A stretch of 64,000 nucleotides of DNA, from positions 62,001 through 126,000 of the forward strand of contig JAGVSM010001148.1 of the NCBI GenBank assembly GCA_022494885.1, in the 5' to 3' direction. A program made the position numbers and the translations under genes. The notes below the pieces were generated by a model. That model made no database searches. It had not been told where the DNA came from and worked only from the letters and a program-made list of their open reading frames with translations. The DNA is from Micrasema longulum. Lineage: Eukaryota; Arthropoda; Insecta; Trichoptera; Brachycentridae. Each line of letters opens with the position of its first letter. The first letter of the stretch is position 1. Of the stretch, positions 1 through 10,480 are shown piece by piece.

Positions 1-1437
1 AATTTTAAAAACTTTGTCCTTACTGCTTAAGCAAAGGTACAATTGTTGTTTTTAATAATAAAGATACCAGTCTTAATGTTGCAAACGTGATCAAACTGGC
101 CACTTCTTATTTTACATTAGTGTATTTATGTAAATAACTATTCCTTGCATTTTTTTGTTTATATTATAAATTAAAGCCCCGATTATAAACTCATAATAAT
201 AGGACATAATAATCTTTCTGCATGAGATGATATTTTCCAACCAGAAAAAACTTTAATAAATAGGTTTTTTGACAAGGGGCTATCCAAGAAGTAACATTTG
301 CGCTATAGAATTGGGGAAAGTAATGCTAAAAACGTCTCAAATGAACCGTGAAATTCAAAAATAGCTCAATAAGGTAAATAATTCAGCATTTTTAGGGTAG
401 AATCTTCATTTTATATTCCATCCATCCCTAATAATGAAGATTTTCAATCCTATTTCAAAGTACGTGCACAAAGTTTTCATAATAAATAATCGTCCGTTCG
501 AGTATTGAATCGAAAAGCTTTCAACAGAATGCTTACGATTTACGAATCCTTAACGTTTTGTATTTATATTACTGAATCATTGATTTTATCTAAAGGATTC
601 AAGAATTAATCCTATCAGAGGTTTTCCGAATTTCAAAGGTTTTAATAATTTATTAAATTCGATCATAAGTATGATACTTACCAAACTGAATTAACAGAAA
701 CAGAACCAAAAACTCTTAAGCTCTCAAAAATACCATTTATCTTTTCAGACAAGAAATTATTCCTGTTGATATATAAAACATTTTTTATTCTGTTTTGAAT
801 TATTTGAAAATTTCTGGTATTTTTAATGTTTTAATCTTTTAAAATTTAGATATTATAAAACGTTCATTTTTTCAACAGTTGCGTTTAAACTGATCCCAAA
901 TAAAAAACAATATAAATTTTTTTAAAAACTATGTTTTTGAAATTTTATAGGTACGAGAGTAAAAAATCTTAATTTTTTTGTTTTTATCTTAATAAAATAT
1001 TGTTATTTCCATTTTTACACCTAACGGTTTAAAATACGGTTTTCGCATCAAATAGTGCATAAAGCACCAAATAGTTCATAATAAATAGCAAAAAATAGTG
1101 CATAAAGCACAAATCAAACATTTTTTTTACGTAAAGTTAAAATGTTCAGTCTTTTGATTTAAATGCTAGTTCAAGGACTATGAAATATTTTTGGAATCCT
1201 ATTTAGATAAATGTTTCACGTCAACTTCACTATTTGGTAAAAAAATAATTTCATAATTATTTTATTTAGATACTAGATATCTTGGTTAATTAGTTAAAAA
1301 CTTTTTGTGGTTTATGTATTTTAATTCACATGAGAGATAGATAGAACAATTTGATTTGGAAAAAAAAGACATTCACTGGGCTGCAACCTGTCATTTGCTG
1401 AATCAAGCAATGTTTTATTTGACTTTTCTGCCTATTC
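1..1437. other. AT-rich stretch, no gene recognised
   Basis: No coding signal is visible. A 17-base word, AATAGTGCATAAAGCAC, occurs twice (1051-1067 and 1094-1110); its GTGC...GCAC part could form a tiny hairpin. Near 1380-1412 a short stretch with CAACCTGTCATTTGCTG weakly resembles the MITE-S core. Confidence 0.5.
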
Positions 1438-1439
1438 TT

Positions 1440-1687
1440 ATTATTATTTTTAGTGGTGGAGGTTTTAGTGGTGGTGCTATGCAAGCTTCTGACGTCACTG
1501 CGACCTACGAGGATCTATTGTGAAGGGTCCCTGTGAATAGTTCGCGCCCTCCAAACCTAGGTCTATGAAGAGCTTGGTTACTGTGTGGAAAGCAAAAGTT
1601 TACATTCTGCTAAATCTCCCTCTCCAAGTCCAGACCTGTAAAGTATCGGGCTATTGGGCAAAAAGCGAGCTCTTTAATATCCTCAGG
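1440..1687 (-). mobile_element. LINE 3' untranslated region
   Basis: This stretch lies directly 3' of the minus-strand LINE reading frame that ends at 1688. On the plus strand it carries GCAAGCTTCTGACGTCACTG, then GATCTATTGTGA and CGCCCTCCAA. The same ordered words recur in the same orientation at 31430-31530 and 31735-31925, so it is a dispersed repeat, most simply the 3' UTR of this LINE family. Confidence 0.6.
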
Positions 1688-2035
1688 TTAAACCGGTGGT
1701 TCCCCGAGGGTGAGGCTCCTTTTATGGTGTAAAGCATCACATTCACATATAATGTGTATAGGTGTTTCCTCACCTGCACTGCAGAACCTACATCTAGAAG
1801 TTTCGGAAAGGTTAATTCTAGCAAGGTGTTTGTTTAATCTGCAGTGCCCTGTTAGGGCTCTAGTGATAACCCTTGCTTTATTTTGGATGAGCTTAATTAG
1901 GTCAAAACCAAATTTTGCTAGTACTCTTTTATCAGTTCCTGTGCATGGTTTCTGCTTATGTTTAAGTATAAATATTTCTCTTGTTATTTCATTTCGATTA
2001 AACAAATCTAAGTATTTATTGGGGTTACCCGTCAT
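1688..2035 (-). pseudogene. LINE polyprotein C-terminus, RNase H end and zinc-knuckle-like tail (partial)
   Basis: The roughly 115-residue frame contains ALTGHCRLNKHLARINLSET followed by a CRFC...HIICEC cysteine/histidine cluster. That combination is the usual tail of the RNase H and terminal zinc-finger-like region in Jockey/I/Loa-type non-LTR retrotransposons of insects. Only the C-terminal end is present; no reverse transcriptase or endonuclease lies upstream, as expected for a 5'-truncated copy. It is followed by the 3' UTR at 1440-1687. The clade is uncertain; that it is a LINE is fairly sure. Confidence 0.75.
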
Positions 2036-2159
2036 TGGCTTATTTAAGTAACCATTTAGTCTTTATTTAAGCATCAATATTTCCTCCACTTTTTATGTAT
2101 TACTTATGTAATATATGTAAATATTCCTTAGTATTTTTTAATACAGATATATTCTCCAC

Positions 2160-2393
2160 ATGGAAAATTTAGTGGTACAAGAACGAGTAGAGGGAACTCA
2201 ATCTCGCGAAAGAAATCCTACTAGACGGACAGACTTGGTGACAGAAGCGACTTGCGTCCCTTTTCAGAAGACCTCCAGAAAAGCTGAAGACAGAAACGGA
2301 TGGAGGAGGATTGTAACGACGTTCTTATCCCCTGCCAACGTGACCACGACTGCTTTGCTGAGAGCAAACGACTAAGAAGAAGATGAAAGATTT
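2160..2393 (+). pseudogene. LINE ORF2 C-terminus (RTE/CR1-like), partial
   Basis: The 71-codon frame reads with RVEGTQSRERNPTRRTDLV and AEDRNGWRRIVTT, which resembles the terminal tail of endonuclease/reverse-transcriptase LINE proteins (typically RRSRGRSPxRWTD...AEDRxxWRxIV). A stop is followed by an AAGAAGAAGATGAAAG tail, as at a LINE 3' end. No RT core is present. The frame is unbroken, so this copy may be less old than its neighbours. Confidence 0.65.
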
Positions 2394-2399
2394 ATACAT

Positions 2400-2610
2400 A
2401 TCCCAGAGCACAAATTATATCATACCAAAAACTCGTACGACTTTTGCTCAGAGACATTATCCTTTATCGCACCGAGAGTGTTAAATATTTTGAAAAAGCG
2501 TACTTAGCTTTCAAGCAGGAAAACTATTTTTAAGAGAGGCATTGAAGACTGGATTTTCCTAAGTGGGAGGGATTTGAATGGAAAGTTTCTTGATAATTTT
2601 ACGAATATTT
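2400..2610 (+). pseudogene. Second, unrelated LINE RT C-terminus, frameshifted
   Basis: One frame gives NYIIPKTRTTFAQRHY, then after a shift another gives APRVLNILKKRT and FKRGIEDWIF, with an in-frame stop between them. The order (TRTTFAQRHY, then APRVxNxLP-like, then a KxxIxxWL-like helix) is the usual C-terminus of CR1/Jockey-type LINE proteins. It abuts the LINE tail at 2160-2393 but is a different family. No function remains. Confidence 0.6.
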
Positions 2611-2697
2611 GATAACATATTTTTTCTCCCTTTTTATACTGAACGTAAATCAAATGATGTAATAACTTTTTTATACATATAAGTTATTAATTTAAAA

Positions 2698-2776
2698 AAT
2701 ACTTGGTACACTTCCACTTTTATTTATTTTGACCAATTAGCGCTTTCACCCTCTAATGGGCATCTTCAGACAGTAA
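2698..2776 (-). mobile_element. Penelope-like terminal fragment with hammerhead-like core
   Basis: On the minus strand the sequence reads CTGAAGATGCCC, a short loop, GGGTGAAAGCGC, then AATAAATAAAAGTGGAAGTG. A CUGANGA box, a short helix and a GAAA box resemble the hammerhead-like motif reported in terminal repeats of Penelope-like elements. One extra U sits between CUGAAGA and the helix, so I do not claim an active ribozyme. No Penelope coding region is next to it. Confidence 0.45.
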
Positions 2777-2779
2777 ACC

Positions 2780-4560
2780 AAATGTTTGAGTTAGTTTTTT
2801 ATAATATCAATGTGCCGTATATTTATTTATTAAAATTATTATCATGTTCTGATCCTATATTATTAATAATTGTGGTGATATGTACATTTGTCTCTGTTAA
2901 CCAATTACTCTTCCCAACTCAACACATAACTTTTGGTCCCTCAGACTTAGGATTTATGTCTCAAAAAATGTGCAGTAAACTGTTTTTAAGAAAATAAATA
3001 AATTAATTTACAGCAAGTTAGTTTAATAAAATAATGAAATTATGAGACTCACACGCAATTATATTTTCCGTTTTCCACAAAATACAATTTTGTAATGATC
3101 GCTGAAAATGCTTTTAAATAAAATTAATAACTTAATTCATTTTTATATTCCATATTTAATATCTTGAAAAATATAATTTTCTTACATCAATTTATTTTTG
3201 AACAGAAACAAACTTTCCGATTGTATAAATAATAAATAGCGGTGTTCTTGTTTGTTCTTAATATTGGTTTCTCGCTTATTATTAATTATGAAAAGCTTCC
3301 AATCCGAAAAGTTTCAAAGCCTTAATTAACTTTTGAAATATTGAATTAAAATCATGCTTCTCAAATCTATACAATCGAATAACGCTAAGTTACAAAGAGG
3401 CTAAATTATTTAAATCTGTTTGAAACCACCTTAAAAGTAAAATTAATAGGCTGAAAGATGCTCGGAATACAAGATAAAGAAAGAAAATATGATTTGGGAA
3501 CAAGATGCGAAAGATAATACGAACTTAAAAAACTTTTTGTACAATGCTTTGCTAAGTTTCAAAAATAAAATATACTTAAATTTGGCGCATAGCGGTGATA
3601 ACATTTCGGAAAATGTTTTAATTAGCAGAAGTCTGTTGAATATCAAATTGCTGTTGTAAGTCATGCATGGTTATTAAATTTATTAAATATGTTTATATCT
3701 TTGTAGTATTTTAATGAAGGCTGTAGTCTGACAAAAAGTACACAAATCATACAATTTAGCCATTTTAAAATACTGTTTTTTTTCAAAATTGCGTAATAAA
3801 AAAAAGTAAATAAATACGCATTATATAAAAACAAAATTTTTTGATTATAAAAAAAATATATTTTTGATCTTTTTGCTAAAAACTTACTGAAGAAATAAAA
3901 TATTTACAAGCAAAACATTCTACTTTAAAAAAAAAAAATGTACAATCCCATAAAAATGGTATGAACTAAAATATGTGAACTGTTTTTTAAAGCGATTATT
4001 GAATGCAAAAAAATACCATAAAGTTTTAGTAAATTAATTTTTTTGTATTTCTTGTTAAACACAAAAAAATATTAGTTTGCTGCCACAGTTCAAATTTTAA
4101 ATTTATTGTCTTCAAACAATTTTAAAAACTTTTACTCTAATACAAAGCCGTAATTTGAGAATCAATGTGCCAACGTTCTATCTAATTTTTGAGATGCGTT
4201 AATTTCTGAAGTTATTATATATGTTATATGACACTTTTAAGTATATTTTTTAACAGAAATAACGTAAAAAAATATTTTAAAAGACATACAACGCGTGTAT
4301 TTTTTATTTTATTTTATTTTATGATTTTGAAAAAAATAGCAAAGTCGTATGATTTCTTAACATTTTATTAGACTGCACCCTTAAGAAAAGTATTTTCTTT
4401 CATCACGGAAAATCCATTAGGTAATACCATTTTAATGTTTTGTTTTAAATATAAATCACTTGGTTATGTACAAATATTCCATGTCAAACCCGGCAATTCG
4501 GAGATTGTCAGAAAAAGTTTAACCCAGGGTTAAAACATTCAAGAAAGTTAAAGTTATGGT
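2780..4560. other. AT-rich stretch, no gene recognised
   Basis: Several short open frames occur but none matches a family I know. The most text-like is a plus-strand frame at about 3451-3660 containing KENMIWEQDAKDNTNLKNF; it starts just after a stop and ends at TAA, and has no supporting context. Runs of A and T are common. Confidence 0.45.
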
Positions 4561-4563
4561 CGG

Positions 4564-4645
4564 TGGTACCTTATTAGCATTGGGTTCGAACCCGCTACCT
4601 CGGTGGCGGTGGCTCCCATCGCGTGATGTTCCCACTAAGCCGACG
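4564..4645 (-). mobile_element. tRNA-like SINE head fragment
   Basis: The plus strand shows GGGTTCGAACCCG followed, about 45 bases on, by CACTAAGCCGACG. Read on the minus strand this is a box B (GGTTCGAACCC) at tRNA-like distance from a degraded box A. No SINE body was recognised beside it. It could be a decayed tRNA gene, but the arms do not fold cleanly. Confidence 0.4.
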
Positions 4646-4659
4646 TTATGGGGAGCCGT

Positions 4660-6224
4660 TCACACGCACACGTCTCAGTCGCCAGTATTTATATAGTTAT
4701 TCCTAGCCCGGCTTAATACATACGCACACCTTATCCTCTTCAGGCAAATGATTTTTATTTGAAATATTTCACCAGCACATTTTTTTAATCCTTTAAGTAT
4801 GAGTTTCGTGAAAAACGCTAAATAAATGTTTAGATTATTTGGCTCGCGATAGTAAGGCATTTGCCCATTTAGGCAATAGTAAAAATCCATTCGGCATGTA
4901 AATTTTTTTACTAAAGAAAATGTTGCGTTCTTATGATTTATTCGTGTTACTCGTAAGTCGTAAATAACCGTGTTAGAAAATAATGAATGCAGAGAAAGCG
5001 AGGTTTGTATTGAAAGATAGAACTCATGGTTTTTTATCCTCTTTGCCTAACCGGAGAAACGGCGTAATGTTTTGTTTGTTTATTTTTAAAATCAAATTAA
5101 TCAAATAAAAATTGATCCTCGATATTTTTAAAATGTGCAAAATACAAGGCTTGATTTTACTACCCATTAAAATATTTTTTTTATGTGGCCACATAAACCA
5201 GTCAACGGCAGGTTGTATACCTTGTCAATGCCTAGAATTCTATACTTCATTATTGAAAATGTTTTCCTTCTCTGTTGCAATAAATTTTAAAATTACTTCA
5301 CCCTAATTTTACAAAGTCGTATTTATTTGTGTTATCAATGTGGAATCGGCCAATGACTATTGATCACGCTTTTATAAGACTTACTTAAAAAAACAAACAG
5401 TTACTCATACTCAAAACATATAAAAAATAGTTCGATATGAAGACCAATAAGTCATAAATTCACCAATAAAATGTAAATATTCAATGATACATAAAAAAAA
5501 AGTCTTTTCTATTTTTAGTATACATATATTTCTTAATCAAATTTAGTTGGTTAGCAGAAATCTCTTTTCAGCCTTTTGTTTAATGTTTCGTCCACTTGAG
5601 GCGTCAAATATCGTTACCTTGACTTGCAAAACTGTCAGCAAATGATATTTTGGTGCTTTCTGTAAGGACTGTATAAAATCTGAATGTGTGTAAAACTTGT
5701 ATATTCGTAGTGTTGCATTATTTAAAAAAAAATCGTATGAAAAAAGACTTCGCTTTTCGTTTTTAAATAAAAAAAGTGTTTCAGCTCTCACTTGAATAAA
5801 TTTATTTTTTTTGAGTTAGACCGACAATATTTAATATTAGTTTTATTTTTATAGTATTTTTGACATTTAAAGTTGTTATTTTCATAGTTCTTCAGGCGTA
5901 AAGGGGTTAGCTTTGCGTGACTATTCTGTTGATCGCTCATGTGTGAACCGGGCTTAATTTTTGAATAATTCGATACGAACATTTAGGAAAACGTGCCAGA
6001 TAAATATTATACCTTAAATCGACAACTTTGTACTGTGATTTATTTTATATCCAAACTTGTAGATATCAAAAATTTATGCTCAGGAATAAAAATTACCCAT
6101 GTTGAACGGGAGACCGATCGCGCATTTTGTAATGCTAAATGTTTTTTTCTCTAAAACTAATCGTGCTGGTAACAATATCGCACCTGATATTATCCTTAAG
6201 CATTTACTTTAAATTCATTGGAAC
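4660..6224. other. Mostly unrecognised, two small repeat pieces
   Basis: An open minus-strand frame of 82 codons at 5543-5791 is not recognisable. At 5250-5290, TGTTTTCCTTCTCTGTTGCAA matches the right end of MITE-S copies (compare 47645-47680). At 5930-5958, GCTCATGTGTGAACCGGGCT resembles a MITE-G terminus. Confidence 0.4.
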
Positions 6225-6300
6225 AACAAGGAATATGAAAGTCTATGCTTTCACAAGGTTTATGACTTGTCATTGGCTGGTTTAAGTTTCAATTCAACTA
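6225..6300 (+). mobile_element. MITE-S core fragment
   Basis: The words AAAGTCTATGC and TTTATGACTTGTCATTGGCT followed by GGTTTAAGT match the MITE-S core seen complete at 60361-60665. The remainder of the element is missing or too diverged. Confidence 0.5.
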
Positions 6301-6990
6301 ACTTTATAATCTGCTATTCTTTCATCCATTCGTTCTACACATTTTTTTGTAATGTTCAAAATCACATGTGTTTTTCTTATTTTATCTTTCTCTTTTTTTA
6401 TTCGTTACTTTTATAAGCATTAATTTTTACATATTCAAATTAGGTTTTTTTTTTATTTAAACATTTTTATCTTTATAACACTATTTAATTTCTTCATTGA
6501 TTTAAAAAAAAAATAATTTATAAGATGTGACTTTTATAATAAGTCAATTTGTTTAAACCTTCGAAAATATAAAACTACTGTTACCCATTATTATTTTATT
6601 TTTTTTAAACTAGGCAGAAATACATGCAATTTAATAAATACGTTTCATATTATTTATGTTCGAAGCATTAACTTTGTGATCAAACGTTTTTATTATTTTT
6701 AGTAAATATAAGTATTAAACCACTTACTGACTTTTTATGTATAACGGTTTCTAGACATAAACATTAACTAATCGTGTAACATTTAACCCCTCCCCTTCCT
6801 AAATCCCCACACATATTCTGCGACATGTCGCTTAATACGACTGACCTAATTTTAATGCATGTTCGGACATGGTTGTGTTTGCATACGCTTTAACTCTTGT
6901 AATTTATTTACATGTAATTTATATATTTTTTTTTGTAAATGCTACGGTGACGGTAGAGGCGAAAGCGTATTTTAGTATTTTTTTTATTTT
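6300..6990. other. AT-rich stretch, no gene recognised
   Basis: T-rich runs dominate. Nothing coding or repeated was recognised, except that it ends in a poly-T tract that is the reverse complement of a LINE poly-A tail. Confidence 0.5.
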
Positions 6991-7421
6991 TTTTTTTTAA
7001 TTTATTTATTATAAAACATATAAGACATGAATATCATGATATTATATTCCCAGGAGTTGTACGAGAAAACTCATTTGGGACGGTACATAAAAAAAATAGT
7101 ACATTTCTTGTAACAATACATGGTATACATTTAAACAATAAAAATTTTAACAAATTTTAACAATCTATGAACTTAATATTAAAAAAGGAAAGAAAACATT
7201 TAAACAATCTGTGAACTTAATATTAAAGAAGAAAATAAAAACATTCAAACAATCTGTGAACTTAATATTAAAAAGAAAAGAAAAACATTTAAACATTCTG
7301 TGAAATTAATATTAAAAAAGAAAATAAAACATTTAAACATTCTGTGAACTTAATATTAAAAAAAGAAAAGAAAAACATTTAAACCTAAAACACAATATAT
7401 AGACTATTCACAGAAACTGAG
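6991..7421 (-). mobile_element. LINE 3' UTR with poly-A end and internal minisatellite
   Basis: Reading on the minus strand, a UTR follows the stop codon of the LINE frame, runs through five roughly 45-bp tandem units, then GTACCGTCCCAAATGAG, CTCGTACAACTCCTGGGAAT and an A-rich end. The plus-strand copy at 61673-62105 has the same order throughout, so both are 3' ends of one LINE family. Confidence 0.8.
7162..7384 (-). repeat. 45-bp minisatellite in LINE 3' UTR (five units)
   Basis: Five units of 44-46 bases are visible, each carrying AATATTAA and CACAGAtTGTTTAAATG-like words in the minus-strand reading. The opposite-strand copy at 61710-61934 also has five units, so the array was probably already in the source element. 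Confidence 0.8.
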
Positions 7422-7855
7422 CTAAAAACTATCACTTTCAAAAAGATTCAAGAAATAGGTCTTCATTTCTGGTCTTTGAGATTTACCACTCGACATTTCA
7501 TTTTTAAGGTCATCAGACAGTTTATTAAATTGTATACGACCAATGTATTCCAGAGACCTTTTGCCGAACTACGTGGAACAAAATTTAGAAATGTGAAGAT
7601 TTTTTGCATGTCGTGTATTATAGTTGTGAATTTCATGATTAAATGAAAGTTTTAAATTTGTGTGAGCAGAAAAGTTTATGATGTTTGAAATAGTGTTAGT
7701 GATGTCATACAGTGCCATTACCTTGAAAGGAAGTATTTTTGTGTTACGATAAATATCCTTGACATGGGAATCCCATTTCAAACCAAGAATTTTCATGTTG
7801 GTGTAGTAAGTGTCTTGACAAAAAGACAAGTACGTCTCAAAACCGGTAGACATAA
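7422..7855 (-). pseudogene. LINE RT C-terminus (CR1/Jockey-like), one nonsense codon
   Basis: The frame carries ILGLKWDSHVKDI, IHNYNTRHAKNLHISKF and, after one in-frame TAG at 7569, SLEYIGRIQFNKLSDDLKN and TYFLNLFESDSF before the stop. HNYNTRHAKNL...F...R.S..YxGxxxxNxLPxxLK is the standard C-terminus of many CR1/Jockey-superfamily LINEs. Coding similarity ends abruptly near 7855, so the copy is 5'-truncated. Apart from the single stop the frame is open, which suggests a fairly young insertion. Confidence 0.8.
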
Positions 7856-7859
7856 AAAG

Positions 7860-10055
7860 TCAGTAAATTGTTAAATTCTTAAATTTAATAAAATTAATTG
7901 AACATATTTCAATTTAAATAACAGTGCATAACTACAAAGTTAATGCTTTAAATACGTAAATTTTAAATACTATTGTACATAGTTTTAAAACACTTAAGGG
8001 TCAATGTACTTACACATTGCTGATAAAAAAAGTTAAGTTACATTACATTCCCTAGATTGCGTCTTATTTAATATTATCAATGATAATTATACTAATAAAA
8101 TAGTATACCAAAATATTTTGAATAAATTGAAGTGCATAAACTTTATTTTACGAACAAGTTACGACCCATACCATAGTTTAAATACCTCGTCGAGGTATAA
8201 ATTATCAGGTTTAAGACACCTTTTACTCATTTTATAAAGTGCGCAGGTTAAGTGGTGTAATATAAGACAAGTATAGTTTAAGTACTGTCTTGGGATTGGA
8301 AAACTAGTGCGGTAAAATTTCTTAGTACGAGTAGTTAAAACATGATTAACAAGGTAATGATGTCCGTTTATGCAGTTAAATAGGAAGCGTGTTAAGCAAT
8401 CAAGTTAAAGTCTTGAATTCAATTCCTTCTACGAGGATACAACTGGATATTTAAAATTATTTATTGTTTCCAATATCCTATCATCAGGAATTCTGTCATA
8501 AGAATGAACTCTTGAGGCATGCATATATATTATTTACAATCTTCAGAAAAGACTCCTAAAGATAGTAAAATTAAAGATAGTTTAATTAACAATGGATTTA
8601 TTGTAAATCATTTTGTTAAACAGCCCACATTTAACCCGACCGTTCGTTTTATGTAACCGGCGCAACGTTGCAAAATGAACCTAATTGATTATTACCACGA
8701 ATTTGTTTGCGGTATTCAATTAAACTTTAATACAATAAAATGACGAAACCACGTATTTTGGTATATTAGATAATTTTTAATCAAATATTTTTTCCAGCAG
8801 GATCAAAACTGACAAAATATCAAATACCCCTAAAAAAACATTAAAAACTTTCATTTTAAAGAGAGAGATTGTAATCTAATTAGATCACTCAGCAAGACAA
8901 TATAATTTTAATAAGACGAAAATAGGCAATGATTTATTTATTCATTTAACACTTTATATACATATACTATATATATAAACATATAAGGGCTGGCACACTG
9001 CCTAAAAAAATCACTTCAAGGACAAACCGGTGAATTGCCGGCTTTGTGTTGCAATGTGTTAAAGATTAAAAAGTATCAAAAATCACTTTTGTATGGTATT
9101 TTGAATTGATAGAGGATGGGTTCATATTTTACCCTAAGCTAGTAATTAAAAAGCGAATAAACAACTTTTTTTTTTGTTTCTTACCAATAGCGAAAAAAGT
9201 AACGTTTTGATTGTTGTCAAAGTGCCGTTAGCATTAAGTTTTAACGAACTAATAAAATTCATAAAAAATAATACGAATGATTTGAATTAGCATTTTTAGC
9301 CACTGGTAAACATTTCATATCGTGTCGAAACTATGAAAAAAGTTTAAAAAACGCATAATGAATGTCACGGAAGGGCGATTCAGAGGCTATTTCTTAAGTA
9401 CCTTTAGTTTCCCAGGATGCAAATGCCCCTAGAGGCTTGTCTTAAGGGATCAGACAAGGAATCAAATTAACTATCATTTGCCTGCCGAACGCACGGAAGG
9501 GCGCGCGTGTGAGACCTAAAAATTATGTTTACTGAACTTCGCAGAAAATACTTCGATTCGATCAAGAACAAAATAAAACAAAAATAACAAATTTTACGCT
9601 CTTCTTTCATCTTTAGAAGAGACCTATTTTGCATAAATTCGCAGGGGTTGTTTCTACGCGATGGAAATTTGATATTCTTGCAAAGGAAATTCTTTTATCA
9701 CAGGGTTTTCACAGAATTATCGACCGGTAGTAGATTTATGCAATACGAAGCCAATTATAAAACAGCTAAAGGGGAATGATAAAAAAAAACGACAAATATT
9801 TTTTAAGGGAAAAGTCTGACAATGTGATAAAATTTGGGTTGATTGTATTCCAAAATTTAAAAAAAACTATTGATATGCATCGCACCTCCCCCGTCAAGGG
9901 TGTCATAAGTTTAAAAAAAACCTGTTTTGAGTTAACTATGGCGTTGAGTAGGCGCCACATTAAACAGCATGGAAGCTATCTAGAGATTAGATATTTATTA
10001 AAAGAAACCAAATGTACCCCATATGACACATGCATAACATCTCTTCTCCTATAAT
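7860..10055. other. Long stretch without recognised gene
   Basis: No family was recognised. A 92-codon plus-strand frame at 9776-10054 has no known motif. Around 9360-9510 the GC content is a little higher and CACGGAAGGGCG occurs twice. A minus-strand frame at 8180-8420, in the piece containing GHHYLVNHVLTTRTKKF, is open but unknown to me. Confidence 0.4.
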
Positions 10056-10059
10056 GATG

Positions 10060-10443
10060 TGAATCGTGGCACCTTGCTACTCACTAGGGTTCAAAGCAAA
10101 ATCCTGAGTTTTGTCTGAGAAGAATCTTTGGTATGCAGGGGATTGACTTTGTAAGGAATGAAGTAATTAGAGAACGGATGGAGCATACTTCGATGACAAC
10201 TGTCATCGAGCGGAGGCGATACGGTTGGTTGGGCCATATATTGCGGATACCTCCAGAGAGCCTTAACCGCGTTTGCCTATTCTACAAGGCATCAGGTTCT
10301 CAACGTCCTGGACATCCACTGCTGTTTGTCGGTGGTATATGTCAGAGCTACAGGACGCGAATCTGACTTGGGAGAACGCACAGAAGCTGGCAGGTAACAG
10401 AGATGCCCGGAGGCTCTTTGTGGACATCATTTATTCCAAATAG
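10060..10443 (+). pseudogene. RTE-type LINE C-terminus, frameshifted
   Basis: The reading runs CLRRIFGM...DFVRNEVIRERMEHTSM, then IERRRYGWLGHILRIPPESL and FYKASGSQRPGHP. After a frameshift near 10345 it continues ELQDANLTWENAQKLAGNRD and RRLFVDIIYSK before TAG. RRYxWLGHxLRMPPxRLNR and LTWEDAQKLAGDRxxWR are hallmarks of the RTE clade C-terminus. The 3' end has GGAATGATAATGATGATGG. A second, shorter RTE tail lies on the minus strand at 13150-13262. Confidence 0.8.
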
Positions 10444-10480
10444 GGAGTGAGCATGGAATGATAATGATGATGGTATTTAA
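10444..10480 (+). mobile_element. RTE 3' terminus with (GAT)-like tail
   Basis: The stop codon is followed by GGAGTGAGCATGGAATGATAATGATGATGG. The trailing GGAATGATAATGATGATGG resembles the 3' tail of SINE-A (GGGAATGACGATGATGATG), which may reflect SINE use of the RTE machinery. Confidence 0.5.

Noticed and set aside
7162..7384. A CRISPR-like array of regularly spaced repeats
   Set aside because: The units are contiguous with no unique spacers, the sequence is eukaryotic, and the array sits in a LINE UTR.
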